Positions 45,336 through 56,834 of a stretch of 64,000 bases of DNA are shown in pieces (position 1 is the stretch's first letter; every line of letters begins with the position of its first letter). The position numbers were made by a program, and so were the translations under genes. This DNA is from Niebla homalea. Lineage: Eukaryota; Ascomycota; Lecanoromycetes; Lecanorales; Ramalinaceae. The notes under the pieces were generated by a model that was not told the origin of the DNA, ran no database searches, and saw nothing but the letters and a program-made list of their open reading frames with translations. The stretch lies in the NCBI GenBank assembly GCA_019925105.1, contig JAHGAU010000012.1:682001-746000 (forward strand). Direction: 5' to 3'.

Positions 45336-47240
45336 ATGAGATTACGAGAACACAACACTAATAAATGTAGTTCTGCTGGACGAGTCAGCGCACACCTTCT
45401 TTTGTCATTTCTTGCAGCCTCATCAACAATCGTCCCAGCCTCAGCGTCATGGCAAGACAGCTGGTTCAACGCCCTAAATCAGATACCACTGGTTTCATCA
45501 TCACCGTCACGTTCTCAACAAAATCCTCCTTCCACTCCACCGCGCGATCATGAGTTCACACTACGCCAGATCTTCCACCATGGAACTCACAAGCATCCCG
45601 ATCTACACGTACGCAGGGATCTCAGCCCAGACGAGAAGGTCTGGGTGCAGTCCGAGGATGGTGATGAGCTTGCACGACTAGAGCCTTTAAGTGCGGCCTC
45701 GCAATCCGAGTACATAGAGAGGCTTTTGGACCGCGGAGTTGCCACTGTGCAAAACATGTATCATTCAGCGCGGATGCGAGGAGCGCCACCCACTTTGGAT
45801 TCTTCCGCATGGACGGTCGATGAAGTCCTGGGTCCCAACACGACGGATAGGAAGACCGTCATATCACTGGCGAAGATGTCGTGGGATGCCTATACCGAAC
45901 AGGAAGGAGGCACCGATTGGCAGGGCATGAAAGGCTCGCCTTTTAACCTTTCACAAAGCTTTGGCTGGGAAGGGGACTCCCTCCGCGGTCATGTATTCGC
46001 CGACAAAGGCAATGAGACCATCGTCATCGCTTTGAAGGGCACATCGATGGCCGTATTCGACGGTGCGGAAACAACAACTAATGATAAAGAGAATGACAAT
46101 CTCTTCTTTGGCTGTTGCTGCGGTCAAGGAGGGCAATACCTGTGGCGTCAAGTCTGCAGCTGTATGAAATCCACTTACACTTGCAACTCCACCTGCTTGG
46201 TCAACGAGTTGAGACAGCCAAATCGCTATTACGCCGCAGCTCTCGAACTTTATGGAAATGTGACGGAGCTTTACCCGAATTCCAACGTCTGGATGGCGGG
46301 ACACTCGCTTGGAGGATCCTTGAGCGCTCTGGTTGGCCTGACATTTGGTGTTCCTGTCGTGACCTTTGAGGCACCCGGTGATGCCCTCCCAGCTGCACGA
46401 CTGGGTCTCCCATCACCTCCTAACGCACATCCAAGCGCTCCGCAGACAAGGCAGTTCACGGGGGCACGCCATTTTGGTCACACCGCTGATCCAGTATTCA
46501 TGGGCTCCTGTAATGCAGCTACTTCTGGCTGTACTCTCGGAGGCTACGCCTTGCAGACGCAATGTCACACAGGAAAGGTTTGCGTCTACGATACTGTCGC
46601 CGACAAGAGTTGGCGAGTAGGCGTAGGAAACCATCGCATCAGCAGCGTCATCCATGATGTTCTTGAAGCTTACAATGAGACTGCAACGTGCGTGGCTGAT
46701 GATGAGTGCGTCGATTGCTTCAACTGGAAGTACTTTGAGAGCAACGGGTCCGATATCACAACCACTAAAGGCAGTACAACGTCTTCCAGCACGAGCACTA
46801 TGCCCACAGAGACGTGCAAGACGCCCGGATGGTGGGGCTGCCTTGATGAGACTACTACGACCACGACCACGACGACAAGCTCTCCTACTACGACTCTGCC
46901 AACAACTTCCTGCCTCAAATATGGCTGGTTCGGCGGCTGTCTAGAAACCACCACGCTTTCACCCACAGCAACGAATCCAGCTGTCATCACCACCCCAGCA
47001 GGGTTTCTGACTACAAGCTGCGCCTATCGCGGCTGGTTCGGCGGCTGCTATTCGACGACTACGATCGAGGTGTTTCCCACCACCTGTGTGGCGTACGGCT
47101 GGCTCGGCGGATGCGTAGCAACAAGCACTCTTGGCTTAGCAACTGCTGCAGCAACCCCGGCCGCAGCACCGGTTCCAACCATAACGACTACCCGACCGGT
47201 ACCTATAGCGCGGAAGCCAACACCGAAGGCGACTGGCTGA
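45336..47240 (+). CDS. ATG15: Autophagic/vacuolar phospholipase ATG15
   Basis: Lipase that breaks up autophagic and Cvt bodies inside the vacuole. Intronless, 634 residues. An N-terminal signal anchor (VSAHLLLSFLAASSTIVPASA) fits entry via the ER. DHEFTLRQIFHHGT is the family start. The lipase core has ALKGTSM, the Cys-rich NLFFGCCCGQGG segment and the nucleophile elbow GHSLGGS with Ser325; FGHTADPVF and NHRISSVIHDVL supply the Asp/His. Several Asn glycosylation sequons are visible. The C-terminus beyond about residue 490 is Thr-rich with four Cys-pair repeats (see separate feature), unlike the short end in yeast. Confidence 0.95.
   Translation: MRLREHNTNKCSSAGRVSAHLLLSFLAASSTIVPASASWQDSWFNALNQIPLVSSSPSRSQQNPPSTPPRDHEFTLRQIFHHGTHKHPDLHVRRDLSPDEKVWVQSEDGDELARLEPLSAASQSEYIERLLDRGVATVQNMYHSARMRGAPPTLDSSAWTVDEVLGPNTTDRKTVISLAKMSWDAYTEQEGGTDWQGMKGSPFNLSQSFGWEGDSLRGHVFADKGNETIVIALKGTSMAVFDGAETTTNDKENDNLFFGCCCGQGGQYLWRQVCSCMKSTYTCNSTCLVNELRQPNRYYAAALELYGNVTELYPNSNVWMAGHSLGGSLSALVGLTFGVPVVTFEAPGDALPAARLGLPSPPNAHPSAPQTRQFTGARHFGHTADPVFMGSCNAATSGCTLGGYALQTQCHTGKVCVYDTVADKSWRVGVGNHRISSVIHDVLEAYNETATCVADDECVDCFNWKYFESNGSDITTTKGSTTSSSTSTMPTETCKTPGWWGCLDETTTTTTTTTSSPTTTLPTTSCLKYGWFGGCLETTTLSPTATNPAVITTPAGFLTTSCAYRGWFGGCYSTTTIEVFPTTCVAYGWLGGCVATSTLGLATAAATPAAAPVPTITTTRPVPIARKPTPKATG
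46816..47120 (+). repeat. Four Cys-Trp-Gly repeats in the ATG15 tail
   Basis: Within ATG15, four units with pattern C-x(2,3)-GW-x-G(G)-C occur: CKTPGWWGC, CLKYGWFGGC, CAYRGWFGGC and CVAYGWLGGC, separated by Thr/Ser/Pro linkers of 16-40 residues including an eight-threonine run. The units look like small disulfide modules on a glycosylated stalk; function unknown. Confidence 0.8.
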
Positions 47241-47454
47241 GTCAAGTGTGACGAATTCATAAATAACGTGAACCATGACTCAAATTGAATTGCATTGCGA
47301 AAAGGATTTTGATTCTGATGGGTATCATGTGCTTGGATCTATGAGGCATCAGCGCAGCGATCGGCGTCCTGTTCGATCCCGAATTTAGTAAAATCATCGA
47401 GCTTATACCAACTTCCAAGTGAGGAATGAATCTTTCATGGCTGTTCCTCCATTA

Positions 47455-48998
47455 TCAAACCAATCGCAATGAAAAGCCCCCTCCCACCTGCTCCTCCTCT
47501 CTATTCGCAAATATCCCACTGAAATCCACCTCTCCGCCTCCCATCTTGGGCGCCTCCCCTCTCTTCGGCGCTTCCGGCGTAAGCACCTTCCTCCTCTTCT
47601 CCTGCCCTGCCTTAGACGGAAACGTGGGAAACATGGCGGTGCTCTTGGGTCTTGGATCCTCCTTGAAGTAAGGGTGCTGCAACACCTCCGCTGCCGTGGG
47701 CCGCACTGCTGGATTGAGCGAAAGCAGGGACGAGAGGAGATCAGTGCCCGCGCCCGTGAGGAGTGGAAACTTAGCGCGGATGACGGCGCCCGTGAGCTTC
47801 GGGTTGGACGTAGCTGGCAATCGGAGGGATCGGGCATTGGGAAGGCGCTTGAAGCCAGGCCAGGTGGAGTCGGTGGGGATGCCGCAGAGTTCGAATATCT
47901 AAATTAAGTCAATCGCGGTGTCGATGCAAGGCAGAATTCTGTAAGTGCTTGCTCACCTTGGACAGCTGATCCACCTCGTTCTTCCCCTGAAGCAGCGGTT
48001 GCTTTGTAAGCAGCTCACCAAAGATACAGCCCAGACTCCACATATCCACCGCGGCACCGTACTTGTCCGCTCCAAGCAACAGCTCCGGCGCTCGATACCA
48101 CAGCGTGACGACTAGCTGGGTGAGCTTTGGCGGCGGATCCCCATAGTATCTTGCCATGCCAAAATCTGCAATCTTAATCTGCCCGCGGTTGTTCATGAGG
48201 ATGTTTGACGTCTTCAAGTCGCGATGCAGGATCCAATTGCTGTGGAGGTAGTCCACGGCCGAGGTGAGCTGCAGGAGCAGCGTCTTGGTCTCGGATGGGA
48301 GGAAGGCTTCGAGCATATCCTCCTGCAAGGTTTTGAGGTCGTGCTCGAGGAAGTCCATGACCAGGAAGACTCTGGCCTTGAAAATTAGTAGACGAAGTAT
48401 ATGTTCACATGCAAGGTAGATGCTCATCTTACTCATCGAGCTTGTCGCCCATGACCACCTCCCTCAATGCGACAATGTTCTCATGCCGCGAAGCCATCAG
48501 GGTCTGAATTTCCCGAAGCCCCGTCACGGGGAATCCGTCGTTGGAGTTATCCATCTTCAATTTCTTCAGCGCGACGACATCGCCGGTGTTGATGTCCTTC
48601 GCCCGCGAGACCCAGCCGTATGAGCCCTCCTCGATATGGTTCAGCTTCTCGAAGTTGTTCACATGCCGACAAGGACCCCATTGTGGGGCTGGGAAGCGGA
48701 GGAGACTTGGAGGTTGCCGCTTTGACGCTGCACTGGTGTGCTCTGTGGCCTTGGGAGAGAGTTTCCGCTTCTTGGATGGTCTTCCAGGCTCGTAGGCCCC
48801 ATCATCTTCCGACGAAGCAGTCACTCCGTTACTTGCTGTAGAAACATCTCCCTGCTGCTTCTGCAAGGCCTCTTCCTCGGCTTTGCGCTGCCGCTCTGCT
48901 TTGGCCTTCTTCTTTGCTTCCTTGTCACGCTTACGCTGGGCGTCAAGTGCAAGGTCTTCTTCGTCATCCGCCCATCTTGACTTGGATTGGCTTGCCAT
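47455..48998 (-). CDS. CDK11/PITSLRE-type cyclin-dependent kinase
   Basis: Nuclear serine/threonine kinase of the CDK11 (CDC2L) group, linked to transcription and pre-mRNA splicing. Exons 48998-48433, 48371-47957 and 47898-47455 give 474 residues. The N-terminal 110 residues are charged, with an Arg/Lys/Glu coiled coil and a nuclear-signal-like PSKKRKLSP. The kinase domain starts at [19 protein letters not shown], with ALKKLKM (catalytic Lys), the PSTAIRE-equivalent [34 protein letters not shown] and [13 protein letters not shown]. The first acceptor is taken at 48372 rather than the upstream CAAG because only this yields KLDEVFLVMDF. The C-terminal tail ends in [13 protein letters not shown]. 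Divergent with NDUFAF7 (144 bp). Confidence 0.93.
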
Positions 48999-49142
48999 CT
49001 CATGGTAGCGGAGAAATTATGTTGAATGATTGAGGTGGAAGTTGCCGTTTCGCAAATCTTCAACCTCACGACGTCATCTTATAAGATCTTCCCCAAAGCC
49101 TTTCAGCCTCCTACTTGAAGCGCCAACAATGACAAATCCGGG

Positions 49143-50882
49143 ATGTCCATGATGAGCATCAGACTCTCTCATGGCTTCTCAAGATCTTCGACATTTCTAC
49201 TACGCAAGACCTACGCTGCCCGCAATGTGACGCAAGCAAGATGGGCTTCAACGCCCTCTGCACGCCAATGGTCCACTCCCTTGGGAAAGACTATAGCTGA
49301 AGCCATCAACGTGGGCATCTAAAGCTGCGTGAAAACCCTCAGTCACTAATGTGCACCTCAGACTACAGGCCCTATCTCGATTGCAGCCTACATGCGCCAA
49401 TGCCTCACCTCCCCCGAAGGTGGCTACTATACCCAGAAGAACAATGGCAAGGACCAGTTCGGACAGAAAGGCGACTTCATCACTTCGCCAGAGATATCTC
49501 AGATCTTTGGAGAGCTGCTAGGGGTCTGGCTGGTGGCAGAATGGATGACTCAGGGCAAGATCAGCAAGGGGGTAGAGATCATTGAGGTCGGGCCTGGAAG
49601 AGGGACGTTGATGGATGACATGCTGCGGGTATGGTACGATAGACCGAATGCGATCGATTGACCAAGGGAGCTGAGACTTGTGGCAGACCGTCAGCAGATT
49701 CAAGCCCCTGGCCTCGAGCATTGAGTCTGTCTATCTGGTCGAGTCCAGCCCTGCTTTACGCGAGACTCAGCGCCAGTTGCTATGTGGAGATGCTCCAATG
49801 GAGGATATCGATATTGGCTGCAGAAGCACGAGCAAGTACGGCCAAATACCCGTCACATGGTGCGAGGATGTCCGGCTGGTCCCAAACGGTAGGGGTGCAT
49901 TCTCCCCATCTCAGGCATTGCTGACCCCTGTGACTCCCAAAAAGATCCCAGCAAAACACCCTTCATCTTCGCCCACGAATTCTTCGACGCCCTACCGATC
50001 CACGCTTTCCAGTCCGTCCCACCAAATCCAGCCATGGCATCCGCACAAAAGACACTCGAGACACCGACAGGACCAGTCTCACTATCGAAACCATCACCTC
50101 AATCCCAACGACCCTCATGGCGCGAGCTCGTCGTAACACCAACCGCTCCAACCCCCAAGACTCCCAATCCAAGCTCCACCAAAGACCCATCTCTAGACTT
50201 CCAGCTCTCCCTGGCCAAAGCCTCCACACCCCCATCACTGCTCCTCCCCACTCTATCCGAGCGCTACAAAGCCCTCCTCCCCAACCCCGGTTCCACCATC
50301 GAGATCTCCCCGGAATCGCACTCCTACGCCGAGGACTTCGCCCGACGGATCGGCGGGGCTTCACCATCATCCCCACTTCCCAAAACGCCCTCGTCCTCAC
50401 CACCATCGCAGACGGCAGAGACCCCCCAAGCACCGTCGCCGAAGAAGCCCAGACCCTCGGGCGCCGCCCTCATCATCGACTACGGACCCCTCTCCACCGT
50501 GCCCATCTCCACCTTCCGCGGCATCCGCGCCCATCAACCGGTCTCCCCCTTCGAGTCTCCCGGTATGGTCGACCTGTCCGCCGACGTCGATTTCACGGCC
50601 CTGGCGGAGGCGGCTTTGCATGCGAGCAACGGCGTGGAGGTGCACGGACCGGTGGAGCAGGGGCCGTGGTTGGAAGCGATGGGCATCCGGGCGAGGGCGG
50701 AGATGATTGTGAAGGGTCTGAAGGGCGATGAGACGGGCGAGGGCAAGGAACGGGTGATGGGGGCGGTGGAGAGGTTGGTGGAGAAAGGGGGCGGTGCGAT
50801 GGGCAGGCTGTACAAAGTCATGGCGATTGTGCCGGAGAGGGGAGGGATCCGGCCGGTGGGATTTGGGGGGAAGTTGGAATGA
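49143..50882 (+). CDS. ndufaf7: Complex I assembly arginine methyltransferase NDUFAF7
   Basis: Mitochondrial MidA-type SAM-dependent methyltransferase that modifies complex I subunit NDUFS2 during assembly. Exons 49143-49310, 49362-49628, 49687-49888 and 49945-50882 give 524 residues. The presequence (SIRLSHGFSRSSTFLLRKTY) is typical. Then TGPISIAAYMRQCLTSPEGGYY, FGQKGDFITSPEISQIFGE, the SAM loop EIIEVGPGRGTL, VYLVESSP, the conserved FIFAHEFFDALPIHAFQ, ALIIDYGP and the HQPVSPFESPGMVDLSADVDF segment. Two Pro/Ser-rich insertions (about residues 215-245 and 310-340) interrupt the usual fold. Alternative ATGs at 49149 and 49152 would barely change the presequence. Confidence 0.94.
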
Positions 50883-51263
50883 TGGGTGATCAATTGGCAG
50901 CTTGTTGACAATCGTGATGACCTGTTGTCCATCTGCGTTACAACGTGTCCGATAATGGTTTTAAGATTCACAACTTCCCCAAGCTTTAAATATCTACATT
51001 TCACCAAAAACTTCAAATCCTAGGTCAAAGTTACAAACTGGGCCAAACCTTTGAGACCCCTATTTAATCATTTACAATCCAAAGTTTCAAATGCGGTAAT
51101 GTAAATGGAACATGCTTATAGCTTTTGAATTGGAACCATATTATCTACATATACCGGGTCCGTGATTACAACTACTGAGCCCTTGTTGCCATTGCTCAAA
51201 TACATGTTCTGCAATGGCTTGCTCCAATCTACAATCCGCCAGCATGATAAATGAACACTTTTT
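50883..51263. other. Intergenic region between convergent genes
   Basis: 381 bp with the 3' UTRs of NDUFAF7 and the universal-stress-family gene. Nothing else recognised. Confidence 0.5.
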
Positions 51264-52901
51264 TCACGCTCTACCAATAACCTCTTCAACGCCTGAATCC
51301 CCCAACCCGGGAATGAAATTCGGCATGTCCTCAAGGTCCGGCCCCTCCTCGCCACTGTCCTCATCACTATCCATCTCACTCTTGCTGCTCGACATCCTGG
51401 ACAGTGGAGCGCCCTCTTCCTCTTCTTCCGAAGACTCTTCAGCTCCGCTCCCCGTCGATCTGATGCTAGCCGGCCGCTCCCTGCTTTCTCCTCTGCTACC
51501 GCTACGGCCACGAAGAGGTTTCAGTTTCGTGGGCTTGTCCGGCAGCCCGATGGCTTTCGCAACGGCCTTGCGCTCATCAACTGAAGCTTCCTGGACGACG
51601 CGATCGGTGGCTTCGCCCAATGGCAGGCCGGTTGGCGACGAGCGGCCCATCAATTGTTTATATTCGCGGCGTTCGGGATTGCTCTCGCGCTTCTGCAGAT
51701 TCTTAAGGCGTTTGTGTTCGGGTCTAACGATTATCACGGGGACCGGTGAATGCTGGCACAAGTATTGTGACGTGGACGTTTTGCCGAAGCTGGATCCTGC
51801 CAGGGACTTACCACGAGTGCCGACTACGACGCATAATGGGTGATGGATGTTGACCTAGGAGAACTTTCAATCAGTATAGGCCGGGGGATCAGAGCTTCTG
51901 TTGCGTGGTCAGCTCACCATTCGATCAATTGTATCACCAACTTTCCCAACAGCAAACTCAATAACCACCTTGACTGCTGGCCCTCGGGCGCTATCAAGCA
52001 GCGCTTGAACCTGTTCCTGGACCTTCTGGGCTTTTTGACGGTACTCGGCTTCCTTGATGCTGAAATCGCTGGCAACCTCGCTATCCTTGTCTACAGCCCG
52101 GACGCAGACAATGTCATCACCATCATCAACCAATTTTTTGATGAGGTACTTGAGAGCGAAAGCGGCGTAATCGGATTCATCTGTGCCGCATAGGTACGTT
52201 CGCGAGCCTCTCTTCCTCTCGTAGTCTCGATGTTGAGAGATCATTGTGAAGGAAGGATTCTCCGTACTTTTGTTGGCAAAAAGGTCAAATGAGACACGCG
52301 AACTGAACCTCCTGTCGCGATGTCAGTATCAAGATCGTGATAGCGTTCTAGTAGTTTGCCTTAAAGTAAAACTCCAGTTCAAATACAGTACTCCTGTTTG
52401 AAAATTCGGAGTATTGTGGTAAAAGACGGCAGCAAATTGGAGCAACGGGATAATTTAACGTTCTTCAAGAATGAAGCCTAATTTTATATGATATTAATAA
52501 TTGAAACTGCTATGACCACTTGCTGCAAGAACAAAAACAATGGAGTAGAGATTATGTCCACGAAAAAGCCTACACGGAAATCCGGAAAATACAGTAGTTA
52601 CTTACGGTGGTGGAGGAGCAGGTGGGGGTGACAGGTTCCTAATCTTGCCTTTCGGGGCTCCAGCTGCAGGCATAGCAGGGCTGCTTGATGATGGAGAAGA
52701 CCTTGTTGGATTTGCGAACTGGACAGTGGTCGGCTTAGGAGCCTGTAAGCCATCACCGATGCCCGCGAACCTGACGCTGGGCGTTGATGGTCTGCTAGTA
52801 GCATGGCCGGCGGCCGCCGGATCCGAGTTGATCTCTGGCTGGCTGCGAAATGAAATTCGACGCGAAGGCGAAGTGGAGGATTGGTCCCGGTTGTCTCCCA
52901 T
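51264..52901 (-). CDS. Universal stress protein (UspA) family protein
   Basis: Fungal member of the UspA superfamily; nucleotide binding is suggested, the precise role is unknown. Exons 52901-52606, 52311-51918 and 51854-51264 give 426 residues. Exon 1 encodes a disordered N-terminus rich in Ser/Pro, ending PPPAPPPP. The Usp domain runs from RTYLCGTDESDYAAFALKYL to SPVPVIIVRP and contains the ATP-type loop VVGTRGKSLAGSSFG (G-x2-G-x(8-9)-G-S/T). The C-terminal 130 residues are charged with an acidic Ser/Glu block (EESSEEEEEG) and end GDSGVEEVIGRA. Intron 1 is 294 nt, intron 2 63 nt. The start is the first ATG in frame; the open frame continues upstream without one. Confidence 0.88.
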
Positions 52902-54938
52902 GGTGGAATGGAAGAATCGACAACGTTCGAATCCCTCGGAATTCACCCGATGTCTCAATGGCAACCTCAGTTGAGTTGCACAGTGTTCTCGATCTTACAC
53001 CGCGATTGACGTGCGATCGACAGAGTGGCTAGTATTGTGAACGAGGCGTTGAACGATTTCAAGTAGGGTAGAGGTATTTCACAGTGTTAGAGTCGGCCTT
53101 CTTGTGGCCGATACTATCTTTACGCCTATGGCGATGAGGAAAGAAAATCAGATGCATGCTTGGGTGGGGCTCATCCACACAGGCGGCGATCAGGTGATGA
53201 GTAGGAAGGTACGAATAACTAAGAGACTTAGTTTTGATATTGCTGCTAAATATGGTTTAGGCTGCTATCCAGGCTGCCCCTGTAGACTGAGAACTGTATA
53301 CGCACATTGCATCACAATTGCTTGAATGGAAGCAATGAGCAACTCAACAGCCACTGAGTGAAATGTGAAGCCAGCATTTCTATTAAGGGTCGGAATTTTT
53401 TTTGATATATTGATGGAACTGGTGGAAACATTTTCGAGATTTGTTTACACAATTGGAATATAGTCAGTATTATTCAAATGCTGTAAGTGAATTGTGGAGC
53501 CAATATTTGGAATCTGTATTATCTCTGAAGTGAAATGTGGAGTCAAGACTACCCATACATGTGGAACGTCGAGCAAAATATCGTCTCTAATAGTAAATTG
53601 TGGAATCTGCATTCTCTACATGAATAGAACGCCGAAGCAGCATCACTGTCACAGGTACACAAGTTCCTTTGGCAGCGCCCCAATCGGGGAAGAGCGAGAA
53701 AGCCTCAGCTGCTTTATGAGTATAAGGCGATCGCTTCTTGATGAGAATCCCACTGCCATCAAAGTCCACCCGCTTTGGCGGAGGGGTAGATGCAACATAC
53801 CATTTTCAACAATGACGCGATTCAGCAACACTTTGCAACCCGACTTAGTCTCGATGAAACTCTTTGAGACCTTCTGTTTGAAAAATTGCCTTGGTATCAT
53901 GTCCGTGGTATCTCGAGAATGCAAGCAAAAAGCTGCTTAATCCGGAAAGACAACTATCTATCGAAACTCTAAGCAAAAGCCCAACGTCACTAAAATTCAT
54001 CAATGGGCTCACCATCTTGACCAGGTGAAATGCCGCTTGGCATCTGCGAGTGAATTACGGTAGCAGCGGCTAAGAATGGATATTTTCCTTCGTAGCCATT
54101 TTTAAAGAGCGTTCTTCCTAGAATACGCGTTGCGATTGTGGAGCCTGCGGTCATCATTCCGGGGCTATTGCTTCTCCTTGTGGGCGTTTGCTTCTCGTTC
54201 TTTCAAGTCAGATGTCTCTCCCAATCTCAGACAATGTGCCAATAGCAACAAGTTATTGAGATTTAATCATAGAGCACTCCTACTCAGAACAATCGTAAAT
54301 CAACATTGCATCACGATAAGACCATGACCTTTGCCGCTAGTTCGGCGTGAACCGCTAACAAGATCGAGCAAATACCAAATAGTTGCGGCAGCCGGTCATT
54401 TTGCTTCGGCAATAGCATCTGGCAAATCTTGAAGAAGCATCCACTTCAATGTGATTTGCAACGATGTGTCACCCCGAGCGGGTGTCGTCGAGACTCTCTG
54501 GGCCAAGGGATCGTCACCAAGGACAGTTGTTCTCTAAGCGTCTTCAGAATGACCGGATTTGCTGCAACATGGATCTCGGCAACATGGTCGTTACCACATG
54601 TCGGAGAATATAGTGCTGCATCACATATGTCTGTTCACTCGTAGCTAGTCACAGCGGGCTTTGAGAGATTGAGCTTCTTATGCAGGACCTTGACGCGAAC
54701 GAGTGAATATAAACCAGACGTTGTTTTGACTTGGTGGCAAGTCCTGTAACGTGACAGGCGTCAAGCAGAAGCGTAGCATGGAAAGAAAAAATGTGCGCTT
54801 TGCGGTGATTCTTTCTGTCATGATAAACTTTTGACTCGTACGAATAGCCTTAAGCACATGCTGCCTAGACTCGTCAAAGCTCCGAATGCTGTCTCCTCCG
54901 ATAATCATTCCAGAGGCGAGAGGCGGTTCGCACCGTAT
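52902..54938. other. Gene-poor 2-kb region with short degenerate repeats
   Basis: No supported gene. Between about 53355 and 53640, four degenerate copies of a motif near GTGAAATGTGGAGCCAA recur (53356, 53486, 53529, 53593), spaced about 43-130 bp, some followed by ACATGTGGAACG-like or CATTCTC segments. The rest contains only short frames. Confidence 0.5.
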
Positions 54939-56834
54939 TCACCCTTTCGCCTCAACATCACCGCTATTTCTCATCCTCCTGCTTCTTCCCGTCATGCTTT
55001 CCCACTTGAGTTGAACTTCCTGTCGCCAGCAGAAAATACCCCACAGAAGAAGCACAATTCCAGTGAGCGGGAATGTTATGGCGGCCCAGAACCACCACAT
55101 ACCTGACACATGGATAGATCTTTTCTCGGCTGTAGCGGAATACAACCCAGCCCCGAGTATAGTCTTTGAAGACACGTGCCATTAGACTTGCTTAGACCGA
55201 GCCTCAGCGAAGATCATTTGTACTCACAGAGGTAAACGTTCCCGGCAAAAACACCATCGTCAGCAATGCGATACCATTCATCGACGAGCTATCCTTCCTC
55301 ATGTCCTTTGCAACGGTAATGTTGTTGGCAGCATCCTGCTGCGTGACCAGATTGAACACCAAATTCATCGCGATATCCTTACGATCTCTGTAATTGTGAA
55401 GCCTCATTTTCTGCTTGTCCATCGAAGAGATGAGATACTTTAATGTATCTGCCAGCTCCTGTCGGTCCGTGCTAAGGATGTCGGCGGCGATAGTGCTGTA
55501 TCTTTGATCGAGACGACTGAACGCTTCCTCCATCTTCGCAAGGTTGCGGGATGCGACGTCGACATCACTGATGAGCTTGTTGACGTCCTTGGAGATGATT
55601 TGGAGTTCGATGGTCACGTTAGCGAGACCTTTTCGGTCCGCGGTCTCTTGTGCGGAGAGCTCGTCGACGGCGCGCAGCTTGTAGGTCACTGTCAGCGCTT
55701 TTGAGAGTGGACAGAGGTAGAAATGGAATACCTGAGCGAACATAGACTGGCGGAAATCACCTATGTATCCTTTAGAAGACTCGCAAAAGATCTTGGAGAG
55801 GATTATATGTGCTTCCAAAGGATGCGGTGAGAGGGTGCATCCTAGATTGTTTCCCTTGTCCTCGCAGAATTGATTCAACAGACACTTGAAGTTCTTGACG
55901 CAATCTTCAGACTCGGGAGCTGAAACGATGTAATACGTCAACTTTTTCGCAGCGTCGTGTTTCATGTAAACAGAGGCCGGGGATCTCGTCACCGAAGCTG
56001 GGCCTTGTATGGCGAATCTGGGATACTGGCAAAAAAACTCTAGGGTGGGAAATGAGGAGTCCACGAGACAGCCTCATTGAGGACTTACCAACAGTGCCCA
56101 ATGTTTCGCCATTATCAAGCGAGCCGTATAGCTCCGGAGACCAGTAGTTGAGTCTTCCAAGGAGATCCGGGACGAAAAGGTCGTTCAAACCCCAACGGGA
56201 CATCAATGCTTCAACGCCTGCCTTGCTGAATGAGGTTCTCGCTTTATAAGCTGCATCCTGCGCCGATCCTAGGGTAGTGAAGCTGTATCAGTTGGCAAGC
56301 GCTCAACTACATAGCAAGGGGAAAGCCTACAATATAAAGGATCGGTGGTTGTGTTGGCCAGCAGTATCTGTTAATGACCGCTGACATCATTGGTTGGATG
56401 ATCGGAGCGACAATGGATAGATTTGATTAACATACACTCAGGCACTCGTTGAGGCCTTCATCACTGAGGCATTGGCGTTCTATGCTCCATTCAGCTCACT
56501 AACAGGCTAGAACATCATGAGCTGGCTTCTGGAGCAATTTACTCATCGAGTACCCATCGCTTTCATAGCATTCAATGGCCATAGCGGGCGCAAAGTTCGA
56601 TCCATTGGTGAGCAGCTCACTACTAGTGACAGCATTTGCGAGCCTCAACAATGACTTGGATGATTGGATTGGGAGACTGCTGGAGCGAGATTGGATGGCA
56701 GAGCCATGACCGGAATCGTGCTGGACGAGTGGAGAGGGCTGGGATTGCTGTCAATTGCAATGTAAGTCATCCTGCCTATCCAGAGATCCAGATACATAGC
56801 CCGTCAACGACGTATCGATCGGTGGAGTTGCCAT
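54939..56834 (-). CDS. CorA-like two-TM membrane protein of fungal type
   Basis: Resembles the large family of fungal proteins with a CorA-like C-terminal domain. Seven exons fit one frame: 56834-56796, 56747-56543, 56479-56438, 56367-56331, 56282-56089, 56039-55228 and 55163-54939, giving 517 residues. Middle: FFTTLGSAQDAAYKARTSF, LYGSLDNGETLGTVEFFCQYPRF. A long amphipathic coiled region (LISDVDVASRNLAKMEEAF) leads to the membrane domain: MNGIALLTMVFLPGTFTS, then ATAEKRS loop and MWWFWAAITFPLTGIVLLLW. The Gly-Met-Asn selectivity motif of true CorA Mg channels is absent after TM1 (TILGAGLYS instead), so magnesium transport is doubtful. The first three exons are predicted from frame continuity alone and are less sure than the last three. 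Confidence 0.8.

Noticed and set aside
53649..53924. 91-codon minus-strand frame
   Set aside because: No recognisable family, no partner exon and located in gene-free repeat-bearing DNA.
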